A DNA stretch of 64,000 nt from Rhodocyclales bacterium (GTDB taxonomy: Bacteria > Pseudomonadota > Gammaproteobacteria > Burkholderiales > Rhodocyclaceae): positions 62,001 through 126,000 of the forward strand of contig JACRLX010000023.1 of the NCBI GenBank assembly GCA_016235165.1. The letters run 5' to 3'. The notes below the pieces were generated by a model. It searched no databases. It saw nothing but the letters and a program-made list of their open reading frames with translations, and was not told the origin of the DNA. Position numbers and translations under genes: made by a program. Below are positions 54,708-62,669 of the stretch, in pieces. Each line of letters begins with the position of its first letter. The first letter of the stretch is position 1.

Positions 54708-55688
54708 ATGACCAACGCCCTGCTCCAGGGCCTGCTGCTCGGTGGCTACTACGCGCTGCTGGCCGCCGGCCTTTCCTTCCTGTTCGGCGTCATGCGCATC
54801 ATCAACCTTGCCCACGGCAGCCTGGCGGTGGTGGCCGCCTTCGCGCTGTGGCTGCTGGCCGACCGCCAAGGGCTCGATCCCTTCCTGATGCTGCCGCTGG
54901 TGATGCTGCCAATGGCCCTCCTGGGCTGGCTGTTATATCGCCTGGTCTTTGCCCGCAGCCTGCGCGGTGGCGCGCTGACGCCCATCCTGGCCTCCTTCGG
55001 TCTGGCTACAGTGGTGGATAACGCGCTGTTCCAGGGTTTCGGCGCCGACACGCGCTCCCTGGCCCCTTACATCGGCAATCTGGCGTATGAGAGTTGGGCC
55101 TTGCCCGGCGACATCTTCGTCGGGCAACTGGCCGTTCTCGTCTTCGCCACCGCCCTGGCCGTACTGGGCGGCCTGCAATGGATGCTCTCCCGCACGCCCC
55201 TGGGCCGGCGGATACGCGCGGCCGCCGAGGATCCGGATGCCGCCGGCCTGGCGGGCGTGGATACGCATCGCATCTATGGCGTCGCCACCGCCATTTCCCT
55301 GGCCATCGTCACCCTGGCGGGCCTGGCCATGGCCCTGCGTGCCACCTTCGATCCCTATTCCGGCCCCCAGCAGTTGATTTTCGCCTTCGAGGCGGTGGTC
55401 ATTGGGGGTGCCGGTTCCCTGTGGGGCACGCTGGCGGGCGGCCTGATCCTCGGCGTCGCCCAGAGCGTCGGCGCCCATGTCAATCCCCAGGGCTTCCTGC
55501 TCGCCGGTCATGGGGTCTTTCTCGCCATCCTGGTGCTCCGCGTCCATGGCGGGCCGGCATTGATGGCCCGTTGGCGCGGCTTGCGCGGAGCTGACTTTCA
55601 TGATGCGCGGGCTACGCCCCCGACCATGAAAGTCAGCCAAGCCAATAGGCCCTCCCCTCCCGGCCTCCCCTCACGGGGAGGTGACTGA
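54708..55688 (+). CDS. Liv-type ABC transporter permease (LivH-like)
   Basis: A 326-residue membrane permease with about eight hydrophobic segments. It begins MTNALLQGLLLGGYYALLAAGLSFLFGV, and has the family EAA-type loop EDPDAAGLAGVDTHRI and FAFEAVVIGGAGSLWGTLAGG. After LMARWRGLRG the last ~35 residues are encoded by an inverted repeat and low-complexity DNA and look unlike the family, so the original C-terminus was probably replaced. The ATG at 54708 was chosen over an upstream in-frame start because it gives the standard N-terminus. Confidence 0.85.
   Translation: MTNALLQGLLLGGYYALLAAGLSFLFGVMRIINLAHGSLAVVAAFALWLLADRQGLDPFLMLPLVMLPMALLGWLLYRLVFARSLRGGALTPILASFGLATVVDNALFQGFGADTRSLAPYIGNLAYESWALPGDIFVGQLAVLVFATALAVLGGLQWMLSRTPLGRRIRAAAEDPDAAGLAGVDTHRIYGVATAISLAIVTLAGLAMALRATFDPYSGPQQLIFAFEAVVIGGAGSLWGTLAGGLILGVAQSVGAHVNPQGFLLAGHGVFLAILVLRVHGGPALMARWRGLRGADFHDARATPPTMKVSQANRPSPPGLPSRGGD
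55590..55680. repeat. Inverted repeats at the 3' end of the LivH-like gene
   Basis: GCTGACTTTCATG (55590-55602) and CATGAAAGTCAGC (55625-55637) form a 13-bp perfect hairpin with a 22-base loop inside the coding sequence. A second stem, CTCCCC/GGGGAG (55665-55680), follows. They probably belong to mobile REP-like sequences that extended the gene. Confidence 0.55.
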
Positions 55689-55746
55689 TTTGCTCGCTTC
55701 GCTCGATATCACCTGTTGCTCCGAACTACGTATTCCACGTTAAGAC

Positions 55747-56733
55747 ATGAATCCATCCACTCTCACGATCCATCGCTGGACGCCCCTGTCCATCACCTCG
55801 CTGGCCGCTGTCGTCGGCGCCCAACTGCTGCTCGTTGCCGTGCCGCTGGTCTTCGACGCCAACGTGGTGGAACGGCTGACCACACTGTTCATCTACGGCA
55901 TCCTGGCCTTGATGTGGAACTCCCTGGCCGGTTACGGCGGACTGGTGTCCGTGGGCCAGCAAGCCTTCTTTGGCCTGGGCGCGTATGCGGCCATCCGCCT
56001 GGCCGACGCCGGCTTCCCGGTCTATCCCGCCCTGGCCCTCGGCGCGCTGCTCGTCGCCGTCGCCGCCTTGCCCATGGCCCAGGCCATGCTGCGGCTCAAG
56101 GGCGGGGAGTTTGCCATCGGCATGTGGGTGGTGGCCGAGTTCGTGCACCTGCTGGTGAACCTGGATCCCCTGATCCAGGGCGAGACCGGTACCTCGCTCA
56201 TCGCCCTCAACGGTTTCGACGCCGAGGCGCGCCGCTCCTATACCTATTGGGCCGCCCTGGCATCCATGGCGGCCCTGGCCTGGGGCATGTTCTTCCTCTT
56301 GCGCGGCCGCCTGGGCACGGCGGCCCAAGCCATTCGCGACAACGAAGAAGCCGCTGCCTCGGTGGGCGTACGGGTCTTTGCCGCCAAGCGCACGCTGTTC
56401 CTGCTCTCCGCCTTCGGCTGCGCCCTGGCCGGCGCCCTGTGGGTCGCCACCACCATCAGCTTTCAACCCAAGACCTACTTCAGCGTGCAGTGGTCGGCCT
56501 ATATGATCTTCATGGTGCTGGTCGGCGGTATCGGCACCTTTGAAGGTCCCATCCTAGGTGCCGTGCTTTTCTTCGCGGTCGAGACGGCGTTTGGTGCCAC
56601 GGGCGTCTGGTACATGATCGGCCTTGGCGCCACCGCGCTCCTGTTCGCGATGCTGCTGCCCCAGGGTCTGTGGGGCGCCATCGAGAAGCGCTTTGGCCTG
56701 CGATTGCTGCCGGTGGGCTACTTTCTCAAATAG
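55747..56733 (+). CDS. Liv-type ABC transporter permease (LivM-like)
   Basis: A 328-residue permease with about ten hydrophobic segments. FIYGILALMWNSLAGYGGLVSVGQQAFFGLGAYAA is the LivM signature, RGRLGTAAQAIRDNEEAAASVGVRV the cytoplasmic EAA-like loop, and VLVGGIGTFEGPILGA the C-terminal family region. It ends the Liv cluster and the catabolic island; glt genes on the opposite strand follow. Confidence 0.88.
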   Translation: MNPSTLTIHRWTPLSITSLAAVVGAQLLLVAVPLVFDANVVERLTTLFIYGILALMWNSLAGYGGLVSVGQQAFFGLGAYAAIRLADAGFPVYPALALGALLVAVAALPMAQAMLRLKGGEFAIGMWVVAEFVHLLVNLDPLIQGETGTSLIALNGFDAEARRSYTYWAALASMAALAWGMFFLLRGRLGTAAQAIRDNEEAAASVGVRVFAAKRTLFLLSAFGCALAGALWVATTISFQPKTYFSVQWSAYMIFMVLVGGIGTFEGPILGAVLFFAVETAFGATGVWYMIGLGATALLFAMLLPQGLWGAIEKRFGLRLLPVGYFLK

Positions 56734-56782
56734 CCGTCGGCACTCGGATCACCGGTACGGGGAAATATTTCGCCCTCACCTC

Positions 56783-56871
56783 GAAGGCACAGAGAGAAAC
56801 AGAATGCCTGGGCATGCCATGGGCTCGAACGCCGCTTTCTCATCTTGCTTTTCTCTGCGTCTCTGTGGTTC
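56783..56871. repeat. Inverted repeat at the right edge of the island
   Basis: GAAGGCACAGAGAGAAACAG (from 56783) and its near-inverse, TTTTCTCTGCGTCTCTGTG (56849-56867). CACAGAGA-containing inverted repeats are frequent dispersed elements in many proteobacteria. They fill most of the 160-bp gap between the LivM-like and gltK genes. Confidence 0.45.
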
Positions 56872-56893
56872 AAAAGGTATTTCGTGCGTATTC

Positions 56894-57574
56894 TCAGCGG
56901 ACGATAGCGACGCGTTTTTGCAATTGTCGTACAGCCAGCGAGAGGCTGAAACAGATGGCGAAATAGATCAGGGCCGAGAGCACGATCATTTCCACCGGGC
57001 GATTGTAGTTCTTGCCCACCACGTCGGCGGCCTTGAGCATGTCCTTGGCGCCGATGGCATACACCAGCGAGGTGTCCTGGAACAGCACGATGGTCTGCGT
57101 CAGGAGTACCGGCAGCATGTTGCGCAGGGCCTGCGGCAGCACCACGTGGATCATGGTCTGCGCCTGTGTCAGGCCCAGCGCCTGGGCCGCCCAGACCTGG
57201 CCGCGCGGCACGCTCTGGATGCCCGAGCGCATGATCTCGCAATAGAAGGCGGCTTCGAAGGCGGTGAAGGTGATGATGGCCGAGGTTTCCGCGCCCACCG
57301 GCGTGCCGGTGATGAAAGGGATCACCAGGAAGAACCAGAGGATCACCAGCACCAGCGGGATCGAGCGCATGGTGTCGACATAGGCGCCGGCCGCCAGCGA
57401 CAGCGGTTTGAACGGTGACAACCGCGCCAGCGCCAGCAGGGTGCCGAAGAAGATGCCGCCGCTCATCGCGATCAGCGTCAGGCGCAGCGTGAACAGCAGG
57501 CCGTCGCGGATGAAGGGCAGGCTCGGGCCCCAGACTGTGAAGTCGAATTCACCCACGTCAGCTGGTCCGCGCAA
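56894..57574 (-). CDS. gltK: Glutamate/aspartate ABC transporter permease
   Basis: A 226-residue HisMQ/GltJK-type permease with five membrane segments and the EAA loop (EIMRSGIQSVPRGQVWAAQALGLTQAQTM). It overlaps the gltJ gene by 17 bases. The expected next gene, gltL, is missing here and instead lies 11 kb away at 45.1 kb, across the catabolic island. Confidence 0.88.
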   Translation of the reverse strand: MRGPADVGEFDFTVWGPSLPFIRDGLLFTLRLTLIAMSGGIFFGTLLALARLSPFKPLSLAAGAYVDTMRSIPLVLVILWFFLVIPFITGTPVGAETSAIITFTAFEAAFYCEIMRSGIQSVPRGQVWAAQALGLTQAQTMIHVVLPQALRNMLPVLLTQTIVLFQDTSLVYAIGAKDMLKAADVVGKNYNRPVEMIVLSALIYFAICFSLSLAVRQLQKRVAIVR

Positions 57575-58295
57575 TCAGGCCGGGCACGCGGGTGCGCGCC
57601 TCGATCCAGGCCATGCCGCGGTTGGCAGTGAAGGCGCAGATGAAATACAGCAGGGTCACGGCGAGGTAGGTCTCTATGCCCTGCTCCGAATCCTCCTGCA
57701 TCTGCCGCGCCTGGAAGGTGAGCTCCATGACGCCGATGGCGAAGGCGATCGAGGAGTTCTTGAACACGTTCATGAATTCCGAGGTCAGCGGCGGGATCAC
57801 GATGCGCAGCGCCTGCGGCAGGATCACGTGGCGATAGGCCTGCGGCAGTGTCAGGCCGAGCGCCAGTGCTGCGTCGCGCTGGCCGCGCGGCAGGCTGCCA
57901 ATGCCGGCGCGGACCTGCTCGGCGACGCGGGCCGAGGTGAAGAAGCCGAGGCAGAGCGCGGCGGTGGCGAATTCCTTGGCCGGCATCTCCTGCTTGACCC
58001 ACAGGCCCCAGTCCGGCGGCAGGAATTCGGGCACGACGAAGAACCAGAGGAACATCTGCACCAGCAGCGGGATGTTGCGGAACAGCTCGACCCAGGCCGT
58101 GCCGAGCAGGGCGATCGGCCGCGACGGCGCGGTGCGCAGCGCGCCGACGGCAATCCCGATCAGCAGGGCCAGCAGCCAGGCCGCGAGCGACACCGCCAGG
58201 GTCCAGCCCAGCCCGGTGATCAGCCAGTCGAGGTAGGTTTCTTCACCGGCCTTGACCTGCTCGCCGAAGACGCCCCAGTTCCAGTGATAGTTCAT
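57558..58295 (-). CDS. gltJ: Glutamate/aspartate ABC transporter permease
   Basis: A 245-residue permease partner of GltK, with N-terminal MNYHWNWGVFGE, typical of GltJ, five membrane segments and the EAA loop (EQVRAGIGSLPRGQRDAALALGLTLPQAYR). It overlaps gltK and follows gltI by 40 bp. That gap contains an exact inverse copy of the 16-bp repeat. Confidence 0.9.
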   Translation of the reverse strand: MNYHWNWGVFGEQVKAGEETYLDWLITGLGWTLAVSLAAWLLALLIGIAVGALRTAPSRPIALLGTAWVELFRNIPLLVQMFLWFFVVPEFLPPDWGLWVKQEMPAKEFATAALCLGFFTSARVAEQVRAGIGSLPRGQRDAALALGLTLPQAYRHVILPQALRIVIPPLTSEFMNVFKNSSIAFAIGVMELTFQARQMQEDSEQGIETYLAVTLLYFICAFTANRGMAWIEARTRVPGLIARTS

Positions 58296-58313
58296 GCGTT
58301 AAATCGGCGTGGT

Positions 58314-58329
58314 GCCAGCGCCGACTTTC
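58314..58329 (-). repeat. Dispersed 16-bp repeat, exact inverse copy
   Basis: GCCAGCGCCGACTTTC in the 40-bp gap between gltI and gltJ. Confidence 0.7.
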
Positions 58330-58335
58330 GTTGCG

Positions 58336-59229
58336 TCAGTAACTTTCAGCCGGCGCGTCGCTCGGCGACTCGATCAGGAACTTCAGCAGCTCGCTTTTCG
58401 GGAAGTTCAGGTTCACCTGCCTGGGCGGGATCGGCGACATGAACCAGCGCGCATAGAGCTTGTCGATTTCGCCTTTCTTCATCAGGCCCTTGACCGTGTC
58501 GTCGACCAGCTTCTTGAACTCGGGATCGCCCCGGCGCAGCATGATGGCGATCGGCTCGATGCTCAGCACTTCGCCGACGATGGCGTAGTTGTTTGGTGCC
58601 TTCGAGGTAGCGATCAGGCCGGCGAGCAGGTTGTCGTCCATGACGAAGGCTACGGCGCGGTCGGTCTCCAGCATCAGGAAGGAGTCGGCGTGGTCCTTGC
58701 CATAGACCTCCTTGAAGTCGATGCCCTTGCCCTTTTCGTGGGCGCGCATCAGTTGCACGCTGGTGGTGCCGGTGGTAGTGGCCACCGGCTTGCCGCCGAG
58801 CTGGCCGAGCGACTGGATGCCGGAAGCCTTCTTCACCGCCATGCGCACGTTGGTGACGAAGGTGGTCGGGGCGAAGGCGACCTGCTTCTGCCGCGCCTCG
58901 TTGTTGGTGGTCGAGCCGCATTCGAGGTCCACCGTGCCGTTGCTCACCAGTGGGATGCGGTTCTGCGAAGTCACCGCCTGGTGCGTGACCTTGAGCGCCG
59001 GCAGCTTCAGCTTCGCCTTGACGGCATCGACGATGCGATTGCAGATGTCGATGTGGTAGCCGATCGGCTGCTGCTTCTCGTCGAGGTAGGACAGCGGATA
59101 GGAGGATTCGCGGATGCCCAGGGTGATGCCGCCGCTGTCCCTGATCTTCTTCAGCGTGCCGGAATCCTGGGCGAAGGCCGGCACGGCCAGCAGGACGAGG
59201 AACAGCGTGGTGCTCAGGCGGCGGTGCAT
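58336..59229 (-). CDS. gltI: Glutamate/aspartate ABC transporter binding protein
   Basis: A 297-residue periplasmic binding protein of the GltI type. Signal peptide MHRRLSTTLFLVLLAVPAFAQ; then GTLKKIRDSGGITLGIRESS and YHIDICNRI, VDLECGSTTNN (the conserved Cys-Gly-Ser-Thr-Thr-Asn-Asn of GltI). The ATG at 59229 has AAGGAG upstream. It is followed by gltJ and gltK. It lies only 11 bp after the Atm1-type exporter gene, so read-through from there is possible. Confidence 0.92.
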   Translation of the reverse strand: MHRRLSTTLFLVLLAVPAFAQDSGTLKKIRDSGGITLGIRESSYPLSYLDEKQQPIGYHIDICNRIVDAVKAKLKLPALKVTHQAVTSQNRIPLVSNGTVDLECGSTTNNEARQKQVAFAPTTFVTNVRMAVKKASGIQSLGQLGGKPVATTTGTTSVQLMRAHEKGKGIDFKEVYGKDHADSFLMLETDRAVAFVMDDNLLAGLIATSKAPNNYAIVGEVLSIEPIAIMLRRGDPEFKKLVDDTVKGLMKKGEIDKLYARWFMSPIPPRQVNLNFPKSELLKFLIESPSDAPAESY

Positions 59230-59240
59230 GGGGCTCTCCT

Positions 59241-61073
59241 TCAGGGGGCTTCGGTCAGGTCTTGTTGCTGCAGGGCCCACATCTGCGCGTACATGCCGCC
59301 CAGGTCGAGCAATTCGCGATGCGTGCCGCGCTCGACGATGCGCCCGGCGTCGAGCACCAGGATCTCGTCGGCGTTCATCACTGTAGACAGGCGGTGGGCG
59401 ATGATCAAGGTGGTGCGCCCCACCGCCGCCTGCTCCAGCTCGGCCTGGATCGCCTTTTCGGTCTTCGAGTCGAGCGCCGAGGTGGCTTCGTCGAAGATCA
59501 GGATCGGCGGGTTCTTGAGCAACGCGCGGGCAATCGCCACCCGCTGCTTCTCGCCGCCGGAGAGCTTGAGGCCGCGCTCGCCGACGCGCGTGTCGTAGCC
59601 GTCCGGCAGGGTCTGGATGAACTCGTGGATGTGCGCCGCCTGGGCTGCGCTGATGACTTCCTCGCGCGGCGCCGTGGGCCGGCCGTACTGGATGTTGTAG
59701 AAGATCGTGTCGTTGAACAGCACCGTGTCCTGCGGCACGATGCCGATCGCGGCGCGCAGGCTGGCCTGCTTCAGTGCGCGCAGGTCGGAACCATTGACCT
59801 TCACCGAGCCGGTGGTGCTGTCGTAGAAGCGGAACAGCAGGCGCGCCAGCGTGGATTTGCCCGAACCGCTGTGGCCGACCACGGCCACCGTCCTGCCGGC
59901 GCCGACCTTGAAGCTGATGTCGTGGAGTATCTGCCGGTTGGACTCGTAGGCAAAGCCGACGTTTTCGAACTCGATCTCGCAAGGCCCCTGCTCCCCGGCG
60001 GCGAACAGCGGCCGCGCGTCGGGCGCGTCCTCGATCTCGCGATTCCTGCTCAAGAGGCCGAACATGCGCTCGATGTCGGTCAGCGACTGACGGATCTCGC
60101 GGTAGAGCACGCCGAGGTGGTTGAGCGGCATGTAGAGCTGGATCAGGAAGGCATTCACCAGCACGATGTCGCCCACCGTCATGCTGCCGTTGGCGACGCC
60201 CACCGCCGCGCGCCACATCATCAGCGTCACGCCGGCGGCGATGATCAGCGACTGGCCCAGGTTGAGCCAGGACAGCGAGACCTGGCTGCGGATCTGCGCC
60301 ACCTCCCACTTCTGCATCTGCTCGTCGTAGCGGTCGTGCTCCCAGCGCTCGTTGTTGAAGTACTTCACCGTCTCGAAGTTGATCAGGCTATCCACGGCGC
60401 GAACGTTGGCCGCCGAATCCAGCTCATTCACCTCGCGCCGGATCACCGTGCGCCAGTTGGTAACGAGGATGGTGAACACCACGTAGATGCTCAGCGTCGT
60501 CGCCGTGATCAGCGTGAAATCCCAGGCGTAGCGCGCGGCGAGGATGCCGATCACCAGCGCGATCTCGACCAGGGTCGGCAGGATGGAATACAGGGTGTAG
60601 CTGATCAGCGAGCCGATCGCCCGCGTGCCGCGCTCGATGTCGCGCGTCAGGCCGCCGGTCTGGCGGTCGAGGTGGAAGCGCAGGCTCAAGCTGTGCAGGT
60701 GCTCGAAGACCTGCAGCGTGATGGTGCGCACCGCGCGTTGGGTGACGCGGGCGAAGAAGATCTCGCGCAACTCGGTGAACAGCACGGTCGAGAAGCGCAG
60801 CGCGCCGTAGGCCGCCAGCAGGCCCAGCGGCACCAGCAGCACCGCCTGCTCCAGCTTGCTGCCCGGCAGGGTGAAGGCGTCGATGATGTCCTTGAACACC
60901 ATTGGTACCGCGACGTTGGTCAGCTTCGCCAGCAGCAGGCAGGACAGCGCGAACACCACCCGCCACTTCCAGGCCCACAGGTAGGGCAGTAGGGTCTTGA
61001 CGGTTTCCCAGTCGTGGCGGGTTTCCGGGATCGGCCCGGGCAGGGCCATGGTGGGAGGGTTGCGGCGCATCAT
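59241..61073 (-). CDS. Atm1-type ABC exporter (half-transporter)
   Basis: A 610-residue ABCB half-transporter: an N-terminal six-segment membrane domain (WKWRVVFALSCLLLAKLTNVAVPMVFKDIID) with the NFETVKYFNNERWE loop typical of Atm1/HMT1 proteins, then an ATPase with GHSGSGKS, FNDTIFYNIQYG, LSGGEKQR, LIFDEATSALD and the switch His in IAHRL. Bacterial Atm1 relatives export glutathione-linked metal or sulfur species. The third or fourth codon ATG is also possible. It sits between the GNAT and gltI genes. Confidence 0.85.
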   Translation of the reverse strand: MMRRNPPTMALPGPIPETRHDWETVKTLLPYLWAWKWRVVFALSCLLLAKLTNVAVPMVFKDIIDAFTLPGSKLEQAVLLVPLGLLAAYGALRFSTVLFTELREIFFARVTQRAVRTITLQVFEHLHSLSLRFHLDRQTGGLTRDIERGTRAIGSLISYTLYSILPTLVEIALVIGILAARYAWDFTLITATTLSIYVVFTILVTNWRTVIRREVNELDSAANVRAVDSLINFETVKYFNNERWEHDRYDEQMQKWEVAQIRSQVSLSWLNLGQSLIIAAGVTLMMWRAAVGVANGSMTVGDIVLVNAFLIQLYMPLNHLGVLYREIRQSLTDIERMFGLLSRNREIEDAPDARPLFAAGEQGPCEIEFENVGFAYESNRQILHDISFKVGAGRTVAVVGHSGSGKSTLARLLFRFYDSTTGSVKVNGSDLRALKQASLRAAIGIVPQDTVLFNDTIFYNIQYGRPTAPREEVISAAQAAHIHEFIQTLPDGYDTRVGERGLKLSGGEKQRVAIARALLKNPPILIFDEATSALDSKTEKAIQAELEQAAVGRTTLIIAHRLSTVMNADEILVLDAGRIVERGTHRELLDLGGMYAQMWALQQQDLTEAP

Positions 61074-61185
61074 GCGCCTGATTTTAGCCCCTGCCTCGGG
61101 GGCACTGCGTTTGGGCGGGCTGGGTGACTATCGCCTTGAGGCTACTTGCCGCGCCGACACCTCGTCGGATGTCAAACGCATCCGC

Positions 61186-61704
61186 TCAGGCGCCACCCTG
61201 CTTCAGCCACTCGTCGCGCAAGACGGCAAGCAGGACCTGATCTACCCAGGCGCCGTTGCGCCAGGCGACTTGGCGTTGCTGGCCTTCGATCTGGAATCCC
61301 GCACGCTGATGTACCACCCGCGATGCCTCGTTGCCTGCAAGGTAGTTCGACACGATGCGGCGCAGGCCCAGCGCATTGAATCCGCGATCAAGCATCCCGG
61401 ATGCCGTGGCTGTGCCGACGCCTTTTCCCCATGCCGATCTGTCGCCGACAACGATGAAGAATCTGGCCGCACCGTTGACCGGGTCGTAGTCCTCGAGTCC
61501 GGTCATGCCGACGAAGCGCCCTTCATAGTCGATGGCGAGCCTGCACCAGGCGTCGCCGAGGACGAAGGCCAGCGCCTGGTGAAACAACACGGGACGCTGG
61601 CAACGATCCTCCAGCCAACGCGTTACTTGCGGGTCCGCCAGAAAGCCGGTGTAGGTTGCGACGTCGTCATAGCGCGGGAGGCGCAGCAGGATGGGCGTTT
61701 GCAT
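61186..61704 (-). CDS. GNAT-family N-acetyltransferase
   Basis: A 172-residue RimJ/RimL-like acetyltransferase. The acetyl-CoA-binding region is DRSAWGKGVGTATASGMLDRGF, followed by GLRRIVSNYLAGNEASRVVHQRAGF, the typical motif A/B pattern. It lies downstream of NAD synthetase and the membrane sirtuin on the same strand with a 53-bp gap, so it may be co-transcribed. The sirtuin could reverse its acetylation, but the target is unknown. The start at 61704 gives the full family N-terminus. Confidence 0.8.
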   Translation of the reverse strand: MQTPILLRLPRYDDVATYTGFLADPQVTRWLEDRCQRPVLFHQALAFVLGDAWCRLAIDYEGRFVGMTGLEDYDPVNGAARFFIVVGDRSAWGKGVGTATASGMLDRGFNALGLRRIVSNYLAGNEASRVVHQRAGFQIEGQQRQVAWRNGAWVDQVLLAVLRDEWLKQGGA

Positions 61705-61757
61705 GGCTGTCGGGCTCCTGGATGAGTGATCGGGGCGCTTAGGTGCCGGTGTTCCGG

Positions 61758-62669
61758 TCAGGCGGGTGCGGGCACCGGGTAGTCGAGCTTCTGTGCCACG
61801 GGAAAGCCCTTGATGCTGGCTGCTGCTGCAACCAGCCGCTGAAGGCGTGACACGATATCGCTTGGCAATCCGGAATACCCGGCGATCTCCGATGCCTGGC
61901 TCAAACCCGCGGCGATGCAAGCGAGCGCCAGGTCCAGGCGTTCAAAGGAAAGCTCGGCGTGGATGCGCGCCGCCAAGGCGATCTGGTCCTGGTCAAACGC
62001 ACGCTGCGCTCCGATAGGGGCGCCATGGACGAGCCAGTAGGCCAGATCCTCAAGATCGCTTTGACCCTGCCAGTATCCGGCGGATGCCGGCTGCCGGATG
62101 ACTTCCTGCCGACTTCCCAGAGCCTCGGCCAACTGGAAGACCTGCGTTTTGTAGAGTTGGGCAATCGGGCCGAGATGCCACAGGCCATCGCCGAAACGGA
62201 CAAAGAATCCGCATTCGGTTTCCGTGCGATTGGAGGTACCGACGGTGATGTAGCCGCGATCATGGTAGGTGCAATAAATGAGGCTGCGCAGGGAATTCTT
62301 GGCACGCCCGACATCGAGATAGGCATCGGTGGTGTAGCCTTCCGCCGGGTCCGCGTTTGCCAGCACGTCAATCAGGCCCCAAGCCCAGCCTGCCAAGGGT
62401 ACTTCGACCAACGCCGTGCCTAACTCACGCGCCAGGTCGCGGGCATTCTGCAAGTGGCGAGGCTCCATGTCGGCTTGGACCACGGTGAAGAACTTGACCC
62501 GGTCGACGCCCACTGCCTTGACCAGCAGCCGCGCCGTGACATCCGAATCGACACCCCCGGACAGACCGAGAATCGCGCGCCGGTCATCTGCCAGGCGATG
62601 CTGCAGAAACTCCGTTGTCCGCCGGATTTCGACCGCAACTTGCGCTTCGGAAAGCCGCAGCGGCCTCAT
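61758..62669 (-). CDS. nadE: NAD synthetase
   Basis: A 303-residue ammonia-dependent NAD synthetase, the last step of NAD synthesis from nicotinate adenine dinucleotide. The PP-loop LGLSGGVDSDV, GTSNRTETECGFFVRFGDG and LYKTQVFQLAEAL are all seen. No glutaminase domain is fused, which suggests NH3 as nitrogen donor. The start at 62669 overlaps the sirtuin stop by four bases (ATGA). A nadA gene is elsewhere in the window. Confidence 0.85.
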   Translation of the reverse strand: MRPLRLSEAQVAVEIRRTTEFLQHRLADDRRAILGLSGGVDSDVTARLLVKAVGVDRVKFFTVVQADMEPRHLQNARDLARELGTALVEVPLAGWAWGLIDVLANADPAEGYTTDAYLDVGRAKNSLRSLIYCTYHDRGYITVGTSNRTETECGFFVRFGDGLWHLGPIAQLYKTQVFQLAEALGSRQEVIRQPASAGYWQGQSDLEDLAYWLVHGAPIGAQRAFDQDQIALAARIHAELSFERLDLALACIAAGLSQASEIAGYSGLPSDIVSRLQRLVAAAASIKGFPVAQKLDYPVPAPA

